Assembly (NCBI RefSeq): GCF_020184175.1
Contig: NC_065532.1
Coordinates: forward strand, 13,020,001-13,084,000
Length of the DNA stretch: 64,000 nt
Source of the DNA: Aphis gossypii
Lineage: Eukaryota; Arthropoda; Insecta; Hemiptera; Aphididae
Reading direction: 5' to 3'
The notes beneath the pieces were generated by a model. That model was not told the origin of the DNA, made no database searches, and was given only the letters and a program-made list of their open reading frames with translations. Shown piece by piece: positions 52,021 to 64,000 of the stretch; within the stretch, counting starts at the first letter, position 1; each line of letters opens with the position of its first letter. Both the position numbers and the translations under genes were made by a program.

Positions 52021-54058
52021 TCCTATAATTTATTTTTAAGTTTTTATATTGTTATTAAATTTATATATTATTATAGATACAGTATCTAATCTGGCAAGGT
52101 AATTAATTTTTGATAAATATATTGCAAATGCAAATGGCATAATATTATCTATTTATCTATCATTTATCATTAATTAATAATATATCGACATGGCTACATT
52201 TGTATATTTTTAACATTTTAATCTTAAATCAAATACTTACCAACGTTAAAATGGTATGAATAGTGAATTGTGAATATAATACCTAGGTATTATGTAGAAG
52301 TTTCAAGGCTTCATGAATATTTTTGAATTAAACAAAATTACTAATTTTACTTTTTGTTTTAGCTCAGCTTTATTATTGGATGTGTGGAGAGTTCTTCAAA
52401 TTAAAATTTTGCTTGATCAAAAAACTTAAAAATATAATACTATAATCTTCAGAACTTAATACTAAATAATAAGGTTTTTTTACTAAACTCAAAAGCTAAA
52501 AAAATATTAAAGCAATTTTTCTATTCATAAACATTTGAAATTTTGACAAAATTTAAATTTAATATAAAAATAACGATTTAAGTAATTTCATTAAATTCAA
52601 CAATATTCTTAGGTTACCTACCTAGTAAAAATTCTTGTGTATTATGTATATTATTGTAATATGTACTTAATTTTTAAAAATATTTAGATAAATTTAAACT
52701 GTTGCTTAATGCTTATAAATTATAATGTATTAGGTACTAACAGTAAGGCTTATTAGTAATTACTATATACCTAATGTCAAATAGTAAAACAATTTTATAG
52801 TAAGTATTGTTCATTGGTTCATATAAACTTTGAATTGTAAAACCAAATTTTTTAATTTTGCATATCTTAGTATAAATACGTAGCCGGCTAGTTCAGAATT
52901 GTTTGAGCTTCTTTTTTTTTTTTTTGTCTGAAGGTTTTGTTTTGAATGAAAAACAGTTATTGAGTTTATAACTTAAAATTGTATATTGATTTAGTACCCT
53001 TAGGCTGTTATCTATAAAAAGTAAGCACTAAGTATGATATGGATATAGTCTTTAGGTGTGACTATTTTTTATAGATGTTGAATATATAGGATAAATAGGA
53101 AAATACCTATTTTAAACGTTTTTTAACAACTTTTGTACATAATTTTTGGGTAACTTTGTTGGTATAATATTTATGTCAATGCTTAATAGTTATAATAACC
53201 AATATTATCCAATATATTTATATAGGTAGGTAGGTATCAGGTATTTCAGTGATCTTATTTATATTTTTTCAAAATTTCATTAACTAATTTTTATTAAAAA
53301 CCAATAGCAACGATTTATAAACAAAAACATAAAAAAAAACTTATTTTTATCGTTTTCAGGCCTTTAAAATCAAAATTTTGAGAAATCCCTTCTTAGTGCA
53401 TGGTGAAAATGTGAAATTATAATATTAATCTGTCATCAAAATTTCAATTCGATAACTCAAATAGGTTTGGTTCAGCGTTGATTATTGTCAAAGTACACTT
53501 TTCTTTATAAGTAGGGATTATATTTTAATTTTTGAATGTTAAACATTCAAGGGATTGGTATAGTTTGGTATACATAATTAGGTTATTACCTATACCGGTA
53601 TATATTACAATATTAGGTATAATATTATTATTCTACTTCCAGTTTTTCACAGCTCACCGTAGGTACATTTTGTATAAAACCACCGGAAAGTTTTAAAAAC
53701 TATAATCTGTAGACACCATTCATATGACCAAATAGGTACTGTACAAAAACTAAATTAATTACTCATGGCTATATAATATACAAAGGATTACTGATGAGTG
53801 CCAACATGTAAAATAACAAAAAAAAAAAAAATCAATATATTACAATATCGTTGAGAAATTAACTACCTAGTTGACGTGAATAAGAACGTGGTTTATAAAT
53901 TGAAATGCGTGTTTGACACTGTATAATGAACAAATAAATGAACAAAAAAAAAAACAAACAAACATAAGTTCACAGTAGAATAATTGATAATTATAGGTAT
54001 ACGAATTATATTACATAGGTATATTATTAAAATTTAATCCCTACTCGTTATACAATAC
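52021..54058. other. Intergenic stretch, no gene recognised
   Basis: A+T-rich, with poly-T near 52,913-52,925 and poly-A near 53,819-53,831. No open frame with a domain and no transposon ends were seen. Confidence 0.6.
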
Positions 54059-57000
54059 TTACACAATATTTAACAAGTTGTCTTTAATTGATATTAATAT
54101 TAAATATAAAACAAAACTATGAGCAAGTGTATGACTAGATGAAACGTAGCTAGTAACATTGTCGTAGATGGCACCTGTCGTCTCATCCAAATAATCTGTA
54201 AATAGGTAAGAGAGTTAGGTTTACCGGGTTACTACATGAAAACGGACGAATTATGTTTGCAAAAAAAGTGTAACTCACCCGTTACTTCGGTGACATTGAC
54301 ACTGTATTTGTAGTTTTCACCTTCAAAAAGTATTTCATTTGATGATTCAACAGCAGTTGTGATTTCTAAAACATTTAGGTACAAATTATAAAAATAATAA
54401 TAATCATGGTTTGTATAAAGTGAAATATATGCGTTGGTATATACTATATAGTATATATATACAGGTAGGTATTTTAATAACAATAAAAAAAAAAAACTGT
54501 CAATAAAGGAGGTTTTTGAAATATATTTACAGACTAACAGTATTGAGATTTTGATAGGTATAATATTATTGTTATTTTATATTATATGATACCGAGGGTG
54601 TGGTCGAGAATTTTCAATTGTAGTGGGAGGAGAAGGGTGAATAATTTTTTTATAGATCTAGAGCGGTTTTTTTTTACCCTTATCATATAAACTTTAAATA
54701 GAATCATGATGACTTCATCGAATTCACTATAATACACCTATTAAATATATTTATTATAATATAGGTTAATATAATTAATAATTTATTTTATTATAGGGGC
54801 GGTATTATTATTAGGTATCACTCATGCCTGAAATGGATAAAGTGTGTGAAGTGTCCCCGAGATGTTTGATTATAGAATTAACCCTCCATCCACTAAAAAA
54901 TCCTAACTACACGCATGAATCGTTATTATTGCAGTTACGCGTTCCCATACACTCTTGCAATGGTCGTGATTTCATAAATGGTAATTCAAACCATCACTTT
55001 TGAACAGGTCAATTTGAAACGCACGGGTTAATAGTAAGTATATAATATTAGCTGGAGATAAAATATTAGCCTGGAAATTAAACAAGCTCGTGAACGACCG
55101 TTTTAATAATACGCCATTCGAACCGACTTCAATTATGGTGGATTGCGAATAAAAACTACGAGACCACTCGCGGATAAACGGTTCCGAGAACAATTAGTGG
55201 ACTTCAAAATCGAAGTATTCGCTATATGGACACTTATATAAGTAATACTACAGGTTATAAATGCTACCAAAATCAAAATTATTAGGTACCTATATAAAAA
55301 ATGAAATAATAATAATAATAATTGTTTGTATCGCAACACTTGTCTAGAAAATAATGTTATATCGTTTTTATTTTATCCATCACAGTTAGTTGACCGATAA
55401 ATTGGGGGATGACCTGCCCCTCGATCAAGCCCTTGTATATTATATACTTATATAACAGATAAACCGCACTATAATAATATTACTCGTGTACTAACCATAA
55501 AGCTTAATGATGCCGTCAGTCTCGCCGAGAGCGTTTACTGCTACACATCTGTAACTACTGAAATCTGCAACACTGACGTTGGATATGTGCAAAATCATTT
55601 TGCACACGTATCCAGTTCTGATTTTATCGTCTAAAAATCTAGAACCTGTACACACAAATCGACAAACATTGTTTTGATTACGTTGAAAACGTTAGGTTAC
55701 ATTAATATCGTAGGTTATTAATAATAATTATTGTTTTCGATTTATTTTTTTATTTTCTGTTTTAACAAAATTCTTCTATATTATCAGCTATTATAGTTAT
55801 ACATTAATACATTATTAACATACGACTTAACGGTAATCTTGGGATTTAAGTCGAATCAGTTTTATGTTGTTATCTTTAATGTTTGTGTGGATCGACTTTT
55901 CCAACCTAACTTAGAGGTATAAACTGTAAGTTATTGTGTAACATTACATTTACATCTATGTTTGTACGTTGGGTTTTTGCTCTATTTAAAGTAGGTATTA
56001 TTCAAGCGAATTATGAACATTTTTAAATTTCAATATTAAAAAAGTATATAGTATAAACTTCTAATCGCAATTGAAATAATTAATTATAGGTAAGTAAATA
56101 GAAATGTAAATATCGTAAAATACCGATGTTTACAAACACAGAAAATGTTTTTACTTTTGAGTTTTATTATACAGGTTAATTTACTCTAATAATAATTAAG
56201 GTACGTAGCTAGGAAATAATCGAGAATTGAGAACTGATCAATTCAAATTTTCTATGTTGTGCGTTTGTGAAATAACAGTGATAAAACACGTGGACATATA
56301 ATAATTACCTAAATATTGTTATGTACGTACCGGAAACGATCATATCCCCGCGCTCGTTCGTCCAGTAATTGATCGAAGGAGGATTCGCTTCCGAGTGGCA
56401 TTCCAGTTTCGAAGAGTCTCCTATCCGAGCTCCTTCTAATTGATTAGGAATCATCAACATCGGAGGAACTATAAAGATATTATACCGTCAATACAATAAC
56501 GACAATTTTACTAATAATATATCCGACGACAGACAAAGTAGTTTTCATTGAATAATGAATATTATTTTATTATATAATTAAATGGAAGAATTAATACTCA
56601 AGGTAGACAGTACTGGTAGTAGTAATGTACGTATCGTGTACTCACAGTGTACAGTGACGTTGATGCGTTTGCTTCGTGTGGGTGGCACCCCGTTGGAAGC
56701 CACGCACAGGTAAGATCCCATGTGTAATCTGCTGACTTTTCTGATCATTAACTTTTCACCGTCGATCACGTTCACTGTGAATAGGCAATAAAAATATTAT
56801 ATATTACAAAATTATTTATACAAAAGTAGCAGATTGAGTATTGAAGAGAGTCAAAAAATAAATAAGTAGAATTATGTTAATATTATACTGTCTAGCTAAA
56901 AAAATAATTTATTATATTATACCTATAAAAATAGTAATAAAAAAAAAATATAATAAATAATAACAATATATATTATATACATTATAATATATTGTACATT

Positions 57001-57558
57001 CGAAATTCAAATAAATCGTAAATAATAATATTATTAGTGAATTATTCGCTCACAATATTTTTACCTGTAATACCGTTGTAGTTTATATCCAGACCGTCTT
57101 CTCTTCGCCACATTATGTACGGTTCGGGATACCCTTGAGCTTTACACTGTAAAACCATATCCGATCCTTCTTTCACTATGAGATCCATACTGGATTCTTC
57201 TTCGATCACTTTCGGAGGGACTGAAACACAAACGACAGGTGTCATAATATAATAATATATAGCAAATGGCTTTTGCCGATCGTTTAAAATAAAATATTAT
57301 TGCCTGATAATTATAATACTATGCAGTTTAGACAGTTTTTAAAATCATACCGACAACTTGTAGATATCCTTTTTGACTTGTCATGGGCTCCGTGTTGATC
57401 TGGCACATATACCAGCCTCTGTCGGTCTCCTGTACATTGCGGATATGTAGAAACCACGTTCGATGGTCGTTGTAAGATAACGTTATTCTTGCATTTTCGG
57501 TCACCATTCGGTGGTGTATAGAGAGTATGGTTTGGGTGCTGACACGAACCCAAGCGAC
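54059..57558 (-). CDS. DIP/lachesin-family immunoglobulin cell-surface protein, C-terminal seven exons
   Basis: Exons on the minus strand: 57558-57351, 57220-57065, 56774-56646, 56468-56331, 55645-55496, 54365-54279, 54195-54059. All internal junctions are phase 1 and the joined frame encodes 334 residues. The first visible exon is the second half of Ig domain 1 (VAWVRVSTQTILSIHHRMVT, then NDHRTWFLHIRNVQETDRGW and YMCQINTEPM), the signature of DIP/lachesin proteins. Ig2 has LQCKAQGYPEP and YLCVASNGVPP; Ig3 has LECHSEANPPS and YRCVAVNALGET. After Ig3 comes a short linker and a hydrophobic C terminus (SFVLYLILIS) consistent with a GPI-anchor signal. These proteins are neuronal or epithelial adhesion molecules; DIPs pair with Dpr proteins to specify synaptic partners. 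The signal peptide and first half of Ig1 must lie upstream, to the right, and were not found in the window. DIP versus lachesin is not settled. Confidence 0.9.
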
Positions 57559-59800
57559 CTAAACATTATAATACGAACAGTTAATATTAACCATATATCG
57601 AGCGCTAATTTATGGAGAGTTACGTTTACAGCGAGTTAATCATTTAAACCATGTCTTCGGTGTAATATACCTACCGGCTGCATATGGCTGTATAGTTCTA
57701 TAGTTTATACGACTTATTGTTTGTTTATAGGGACAGGACTGTAACAGGGAATCTGTAGATATACTTAACATAAGAAAAGTAAAGGCCGGGTGTCGGTACA
57801 TTAAGTGTATAATTAATAGAATTCATCATAATATTTGGTCATTTATAAATAGTTCAACAATATTAAATATTTGGTGAAATTTTTTCTTATCAATGGTTAT
57901 TTGTTGTTACAAAAAAAATTGATTTCATCAAAAATTGTTTTTTTTTTTTTTTGTAAAAATTCTGAGTTTTTCTTAGTTGTTTTTGTTTTTCCAATTTATT
58001 TTTAAAATCACTGGGAGTTTTATATTTTTGATTCCCTTATAAAATACCAACTATTTTTTGTAAAAACCACTATCAATATTAAAGATTGAAGCATTTTTAC
58101 TGTTTCAAAAATTGATGAATGATGAGAGACAAATTCCAAAACAAGAAAAATCACTGTAAATTGAATATAATATTCATTATTCATAGCTCCGCTTAGAATC
58201 TAATACAAATATAAAATGTTGACCAATTATAAATTATTTAAGTGTAAAGTTTTTATATTATATCTAAAGTATACTATTTTACAGTTTCAAAGACAAATTT
58301 ATAAGTATATTTATTTATTTATTATATTTTAACACCGCAAGAGTTCAGCAGACATACCTATGATATCAATATATTATAATATTATGCATGATTAAATCAC
58401 ATTGATCCTAATGATTGTATTTATTACAATTAAGGGTTAAGTCTACTAATGTAATGTACGGTTTATTATCGGAACATATAACCTGGCACGTAGGAAAATA
58501 AATTTTCATTTATATCAAATAAATGTACGCGTGCGTTATTTTTACTTTTTGCAATAGTTTTCAAGTACCTTAACTCTTAAGTACCTACTCTAAGTAGTTT
58601 TCAGTAAGGGTCTTCCAATGATTACAATATAATATATCAAATATAAAATGGAACAGTATCGTTAAAAGATATACGATACAGTAAATAGAAGAATGATTGA
58701 AGAGTTTTATTTTATTATATAAGATACGTTTTGGAGAACAAAATCCTTTAAATGTATGTATTTTAAATTAATGACACAAAGGAGAAAAAAAAGTTTCAAT
58801 TTAATATTGATGAATCACGAACATTTTATCTTAATACTTCATAATTTAATTTTTAATTTTCGTACAAATTACTTTCGAAGTTTTACAGGTCAGCAAATAA
58901 GAAGTATAGTTGGTTTATTATTTTACCGGATATATTAATTACATTATGTTTTCCATTTTAAATTGTTTTATTTTAAATTCATACATTTCATTTAAATTAC
59001 AGAAACTCTGATGGTTTTGGAATTAATCACATAAATTTGAAACTTAAAAATAATAATATTAGTACCTACTTATGAAAGGATATTAATATTATATTAAAAT
59101 ATAAATATATTAAATAATATGTTTTAGCCATGACGTTATAAAATGTTATAATTTATATTATGTATTTTTTTATGTATAAGTACACTATTTATCAACTCTT
59201 ATTTTCGGACTTTCAGATATGATAAATATATTTACAATCAGTCAATACTTATGATGTAAGTAACAATAAAACGTCATAGAAGCATTACACAAATAGTGAT
59301 GTATTAAAAGCTAGATAATTTTCACCCCTATTTTGCTTTTATCAAATGCATTTGTATACAAACTTCGAATTCTTGAATTTTTAAGGACGCTCAAAATAAT
59401 TTTTCTAAAAGCGTTTAGTAGGTGGGTTATACATTTTTTATCTAACACCGCAGTTGTTTAGTACCTACCTATTCATTATAGACGAGAAATGTTAATAAAT
59501 ATTCACGATATCGCAGTTTTAGTTTGATTTCATAAAATAAATACCGCTACAGGGCTGCAATCCTTCAATGACACGTTCAAAATTTAAGTATTTGAAAATG
59601 TCGACTTAAAATTCTCCACAACAGTAAATTATTTTTAGCTGATTTATATAGGTAGGTATATGCGTTTGTGTTCGGCGGCGAAACATCCTGTATAATAATG
59701 TTATTTAATAGTACGAGAATAAAGGTATAGTGGCTGCGACCAGTCACGCGTCGACGGATTTCGTAAATAGGTATAACAATAAGCCGCACTGGGAAACGCT
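57559..59800 (-). other. Probable long first intron of the Ig gene
   Basis: Upstream of the acceptor at 57,559. A+T-rich with a poly-T near 57,938-57,952. No exon encoding the first half of Ig domain 1 could be recognised on the minus strand. Confidence 0.5.
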
Positions 59801-60887
59801 ATACATTATACTTATACATTATACCGGAGATGCGTCTCAAGATTAAGTATACGTACGCCAGCCATCGATCAATTAAGAAACTCCAATCGACAACGGCGGC
59901 AGCTCGCGTATATATATATACACACCAAGATATTGTTTTACAATATTAATATGATAATATATTATATATATACCGCGTAAGCTCGCGGCTTATTTATATA
60001 TATATATATATAATAATATATTAGGAAGGTTTTTAGTCTTATACCCTTTAATTATAACAATATTTTTTATTCAGAGCCTCTATATACGCTCGCCCTCTAT
60101 TTATTCATTTTTATGCTAAAGTACTACGAGTTGAATTATGATTATAACGCACCCACGGCAGGCGTCACAAAAGGGTTGAAACTTGACGAGAAAACGTAGT
60201 TTAGTGATTTTTTTTTTTTTTGAATTCGACTCGAACCAGCATCGAAAATGTATCTTCCGATATTATTGTAATGTGCGCGGCGTAAGTAACTGCTGCAATA
60301 CAACGCGCGAATTCAAACATTTTCTTCTCGTTTCACGTCGTATATACGTATACGCTTTGACGTTGACGGCCGAGCTCGGAATACGAAATCCGAGAAAATA
60401 ACAATAATAATATGAAGTAGACACATTATATATGTATGCGTGCCTATATATATATGTATAGGTATTATATCATTAGTACGTTGCACGGGGACCTACGCGA
60501 GATACTGCGAGACGTATATAATATATATATATACGTATAATGCGTATAACGAAAATAAAATAAAAGTTTTTGATTTACTACCATTATAATATATCGCATT
60601 CGTCGTTCGCGTGCGCACACTCGAGGGATATACCTACGACCAGGGTATAAAATTACCAAATCTTTCACGTGTGTTTACGATTTCGGCCCCGTCCGAGTGG
60701 CGTGTCTCGCGTTGTACGCATTATTATAAACCTATTTTATATGACATTGCATTATAATAACGTTATATATGTGGCACGGGTATTAGGCGATCGACTATGG
60801 CGTTATGTGTTGGGCAGGACGAGCTGTGTTTTACTGCTGCAGAGCGGACGTCACACCGCTTCTCCGCTCGGGAATAGTCGCGACGGG

Positions 60888-60895
60888 TATATAAG
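60888..60895 (+). promoter_or_regulatory. Possible TATA box
   Basis: TATATAAG within a G+C-rich setting (GGGTATATAAGGG), about 40 bases downstream of a CRE-like half site (GGACGTCAC at 60,847). The arrangement would place a start of transcription near 60,920 on the plus strand. No gene is attached to it in this window. Confidence 0.3.
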
Positions 60896-61150
60896 GGATC
60901 GAGCCCGAGGCGCAGGATTTCGGCGGGGAACGCGGTCGCGGTCTACACTAATATAGGATCGAACGTCACACACACACACAGAGTAGATCACGTCACGATA
61001 TTATTATATAACCGGGTAGAGCTGCTTTGAATGCAGCTCGTCGACTCGGATATCCGGCGGGACCAACCTGTAGTGTGAATATAATAATAAATACCGCCAC
61101 CGCGGTTTATAATATTACCTTCCGGCGACGGCGTATACCTACATATCGTG

Positions 61151-61154
<4 letters not shown>

Positions 61155-61182
<28 letters not shown>
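61155..61182. repeat. (TA)n microsatellite
   Basis: Alternating TA of about 28 bases following CATACATA. Confidence 0.85.
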
Positions 61183-61250
61183 TAAAACGTCTATAAATCC
61201 AACCAAAATGGGTGCGCTGGACCAATACCGACATTTCAAGTGGTGTCTAT

Positions 61251-64000
61251 ACTGCAGTGGTGTTTTATTTATTTATTATTTTTTTTTTTTGGGTAAATTT
61301 CTTCAGTTGCTGCTTTTTATTCTTCTTTAATACTCGTGTTATATTATAACTTATTGTGCAGTAACGCTAGTTAATTATTATGTTCGAATGCTGTTTTTAG
61401 GCAGGTATTCAATAATTGGCAGCCTTTACACGAACGTATTCATATATATAACAGTAATATATTATCATAGTTACAGTAGGTATCTATTTTAATATAAGCA
61501 GATTTGATCTGACTGGCAAAGGATCAATATGTATAGAAAATCAATTAATTATGATAGGATAAGGACTTGGAATTTTAACGATACTTCGTTTTATAATGTA
61601 AATGCACACTAAGAAAGGATTTTGCGAGATTCGTATTTTAAAGAAAGGTTTATTTGATATCTCGTGAAAAATTACTATTACTTTAAGTATATAGCTTTGC
61701 CATTATTTATATAAAATATAAGATATAGGTCGTTATTATAATTGGATAAATTTTAGACTTGTATTTTGTATTGGTTAAAGCCATCCACTTAACGTTGCAC
61801 TCAATGCGTATTTCGCAGTTATTATTGCGTTTTTATTTTGTTCGACTACAGCTCAGTTGTTTAGATATTTTAACACGTTATATTTTTATGAACGTCTTGA
61901 TTAACGTTCTCCGTTTCGAAAATAAACTCGTTATCACGAATAGGTAAATGTTTGACTTTCCTTTACCACTTGAGTAATAAATTAATATTTTTGATTTATT
62001 ACTAAATAACACGCTTTTCAGTGTCGCGTTTCATTATTTGAATATAAATTATAAGATATTCTTTTTTTTTCAAAGTTTTGAACATCATTAAATCGAGTAT
62101 TAAATAACGAATCTAACAAAGTTTTAATCGTATAAGAGGTTTAATTTTTAACTGCGCGGAAACAGCTAATAATATAAAATCGCGTATAGTCAACGATAGA
62201 CTAAAAACATTAAAAATTATTTTTTTCCATACACCACATTAATATTATAGTGATTAACTTTATAAGTAATTAATCTTATTTACGATCAATTGATTGAAGA
62301 ATATATACATAAGATTATTTTGGCTATAAGTATCTAAATCGATAGATTTTTAGAGTCGAGTACTCGAGTGTTGAGTTGTACGGGGATCTTATACGTGAAA
62401 AGAAATCCGATCCACGTGTGGTTATAATTTTTTGCCAAGACGTTTGTAGAGCGTAAAACAGATTAGTTGCTTAAACATACTCTCTGTAAAATCTATTTTT
62501 TTTGTGGGAAGGGGGGACAACCAAAATGTAACATAATTCCCCGTCGGCATTTGCCTTAAATCCTCTACCGATAAACGCCATCTGCTATGTTTGTATGCGT
62601 TGGCGCCTGGCGGTATAAATGTATAAAATTCATGCCGCCGGCGAGAGAACGGAAAAAAAAATTAAAGGTTAAAATGTATACGACGACATTATGCAGAAAC
62701 TTATTTTTTTTCTGATTTTTATACAACAGTCGACGCGGCACGTTTGTCGTTCTCCAAACAAGTCTATTTTATAATTACCACCATGGAACTGTATATTAAC
62801 ATTTGTACACAAGTATAATATATATCTAGCATAAGTCCTTATTATTCGTAAGTGAATCGACCGAAATAAATCCAATTTTCTATAGGATAAATGTTATACA
62901 AATCACTAAGTCATAATATCATACCTAATTTTTTAGACGGCGTTATGAAATAATGCATTTTATTAATAAACTACAGTCATCTAATTGAATGTAACATAAT
63001 ATTAATAATAAGCTCTGTTCATCAATTAATTATTATTAATTGTCATTATTTAATATGAATAATAATAATTATATATAAAAAAAAAAAAAAATGTAAATAT
63101 GGATGTAGGTACTTGCGAGTACATCAATATTTTAAAAATCAGAACTTAAGTAATCGCATTATTAAATGAATCTAGTTTAGTCGTTTTGCGAGTATAAGTA
63201 CAGTGTATTTATATGTAGAAAGCAGCTAATAGTAAGTGCACCGATAGCCATGATAAAAAACGAGTACTCTATCTATTTATAATAATACGTTTGATATGTT
63301 TGTGTTACTCGTATCTAATTCGCAGTGGTATACTAATAAATCTGTTTGTAGTTTGGAGCTTTGGAGGTCGTGGAATCTTTTGGTATAATTGGTTTTAATA
63401 CTTTATCCGCGACTTCGATATTTCATGTCTTAACGTCATCAATGTCAATTATTATCGGTGTAGGTACGTGACTTAACTTAATGCAAGTTAGAAAATGCTT
63501 TAAACACACACAGCTATATTTTATGCATCCCAGCGGAGTGTCCATTTATATTGCGTATAATAAATATTTAGTCGAAATCGACCGTAAACAATTTATCCAA
63601 TCCACCTACGCTGGTTGTTATGGTACCTTATTTATATTATATTTTACAGTGACGAGGTTAATTCCTATTCAATTTTAATTAAATGTATAATTATTAAATA
63701 TTAACTGATATAATACTTCGAACCTGCGCTTATTTAATCATTAAACCTAGTATATTTATAGTAAAGAAATAGAAACCATGATACAGTTGAATAGATTTTC
63801 GTAATACAGCACAACGCTTAGTTTTTATATAACTATATGTTTATATTATGGTTTAGCCGACCAACTCGTTATAAACATAATACTATTTGATGTTCCTAAA
63901 CTTAAATAAAATACAATAAATAGACATAAATAATAAATATAATATATATATTTATAATATCTTCCAAAGATTGGTCAAACGTGTACACAATGACTAAAAA
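61251..64000. other. Noncoding stretch, no gene recognised
   Basis: A+T-rich sequence with short open frames lacking domains or splice context. Poly-A runs near 62,644-62,655 and 63,077-63,091. Probably intron or intergenic DNA. Confidence 0.5.

Larger units (their letters stand above)
59800..61250. other. CpG-rich patch with promoter-like sequence
   Basis: CG dinucleotides are dense at 59,860-59,910, 60,240-60,390 and 60,600-60,960. Several TA microsatellites interrupt it (59,996-60,012 and near 60,515). Short open frames on both strands have no domain. It could be a promoter or untranslated first exon of either the Ig gene or an unseen neighbour. Confidence 0.35.

Noticed and set aside
1..64000. 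tRNA genes, CRISPR arrays, or bacterial-type operons
   Set aside because: I looked for T-loop motifs (GGTTCRANTCC), regularly spaced short repeats and closely packed genes and saw none. The window is an insect-type nuclear sequence.

Overview
The window is eukaryotic, and almost certainly from an insect. It is A+T-rich, genes are split by GT-AG introns, and long introns hold simple repeats and small transposons. The frequent 'taggtacct' words, the style of the repeats and the local F-box/LRR paralogues suggest an aphid or close hemipteran relative; this is inference, not proof. Four kinds of gene can be supported.

From left to right: 1-13.4 kb has no gene I can defend. It holds CpG-richer patches (1-0.95, 2.9-3.8 and especially 7.2-9.4 kb) that may be promoter or 5' exon territory of the next gene, and a 228-bp hAT-type miniature transposon inside a TA microsatellite. 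From 13,445 to 29,171 (+) lie ten consecutive exons of a large single-pass membrane protein with the order Gln/Ser/Thr/Pro-rich ectodomain, EGF, SEA, calcium-type EGF, EGF, transmembrane helix, about 170-residue tail. All exon phases match and the joined frame is open for 1,174 residues; the signal-peptide exon is not located. Its introns carry at least two inverted-repeat elements. A 3' UTR follows to about 30.7 kb, then about eleven copies of a ~331-bp tandem satellite (about 31.1-34.7 kb).

From 35.8 to 51.3 kb is a small family of F-box/LRR-like genes: A (+, complete, five exons, with extremely G+C-rich first large exon), B (-, complete, four exons, lacking one of A's introns) and C (+, truncated). 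Between A and B lies the nuclear gene for cytochrome c oxidase subunit 5A (-). B and C sit in the two arms of a diverged inverted duplication (about 41.74-45.86 and 49.28-52.02 kb). The 3.4-kb centre of this inverted repeat holds the wreck of a P-element/THAP9-like transposase gene.

From 54.1 to 57.6 kb (-) are the last seven exons of a three-immunoglobulin cell-surface protein of the DIP/lachesin family. Its N-terminal exons must lie to the right, probably beyond the window. The rest (57.6-64 kb) is noncoding as far as I can see, with a CpG-rich, TATA-containing patch at 59.8-61.2 kb. The genes do not form a pathway; the region of most evolutionary interest is the F-box cluster with its inverted duplication, P-like fossil, intron difference and G+C gradient.
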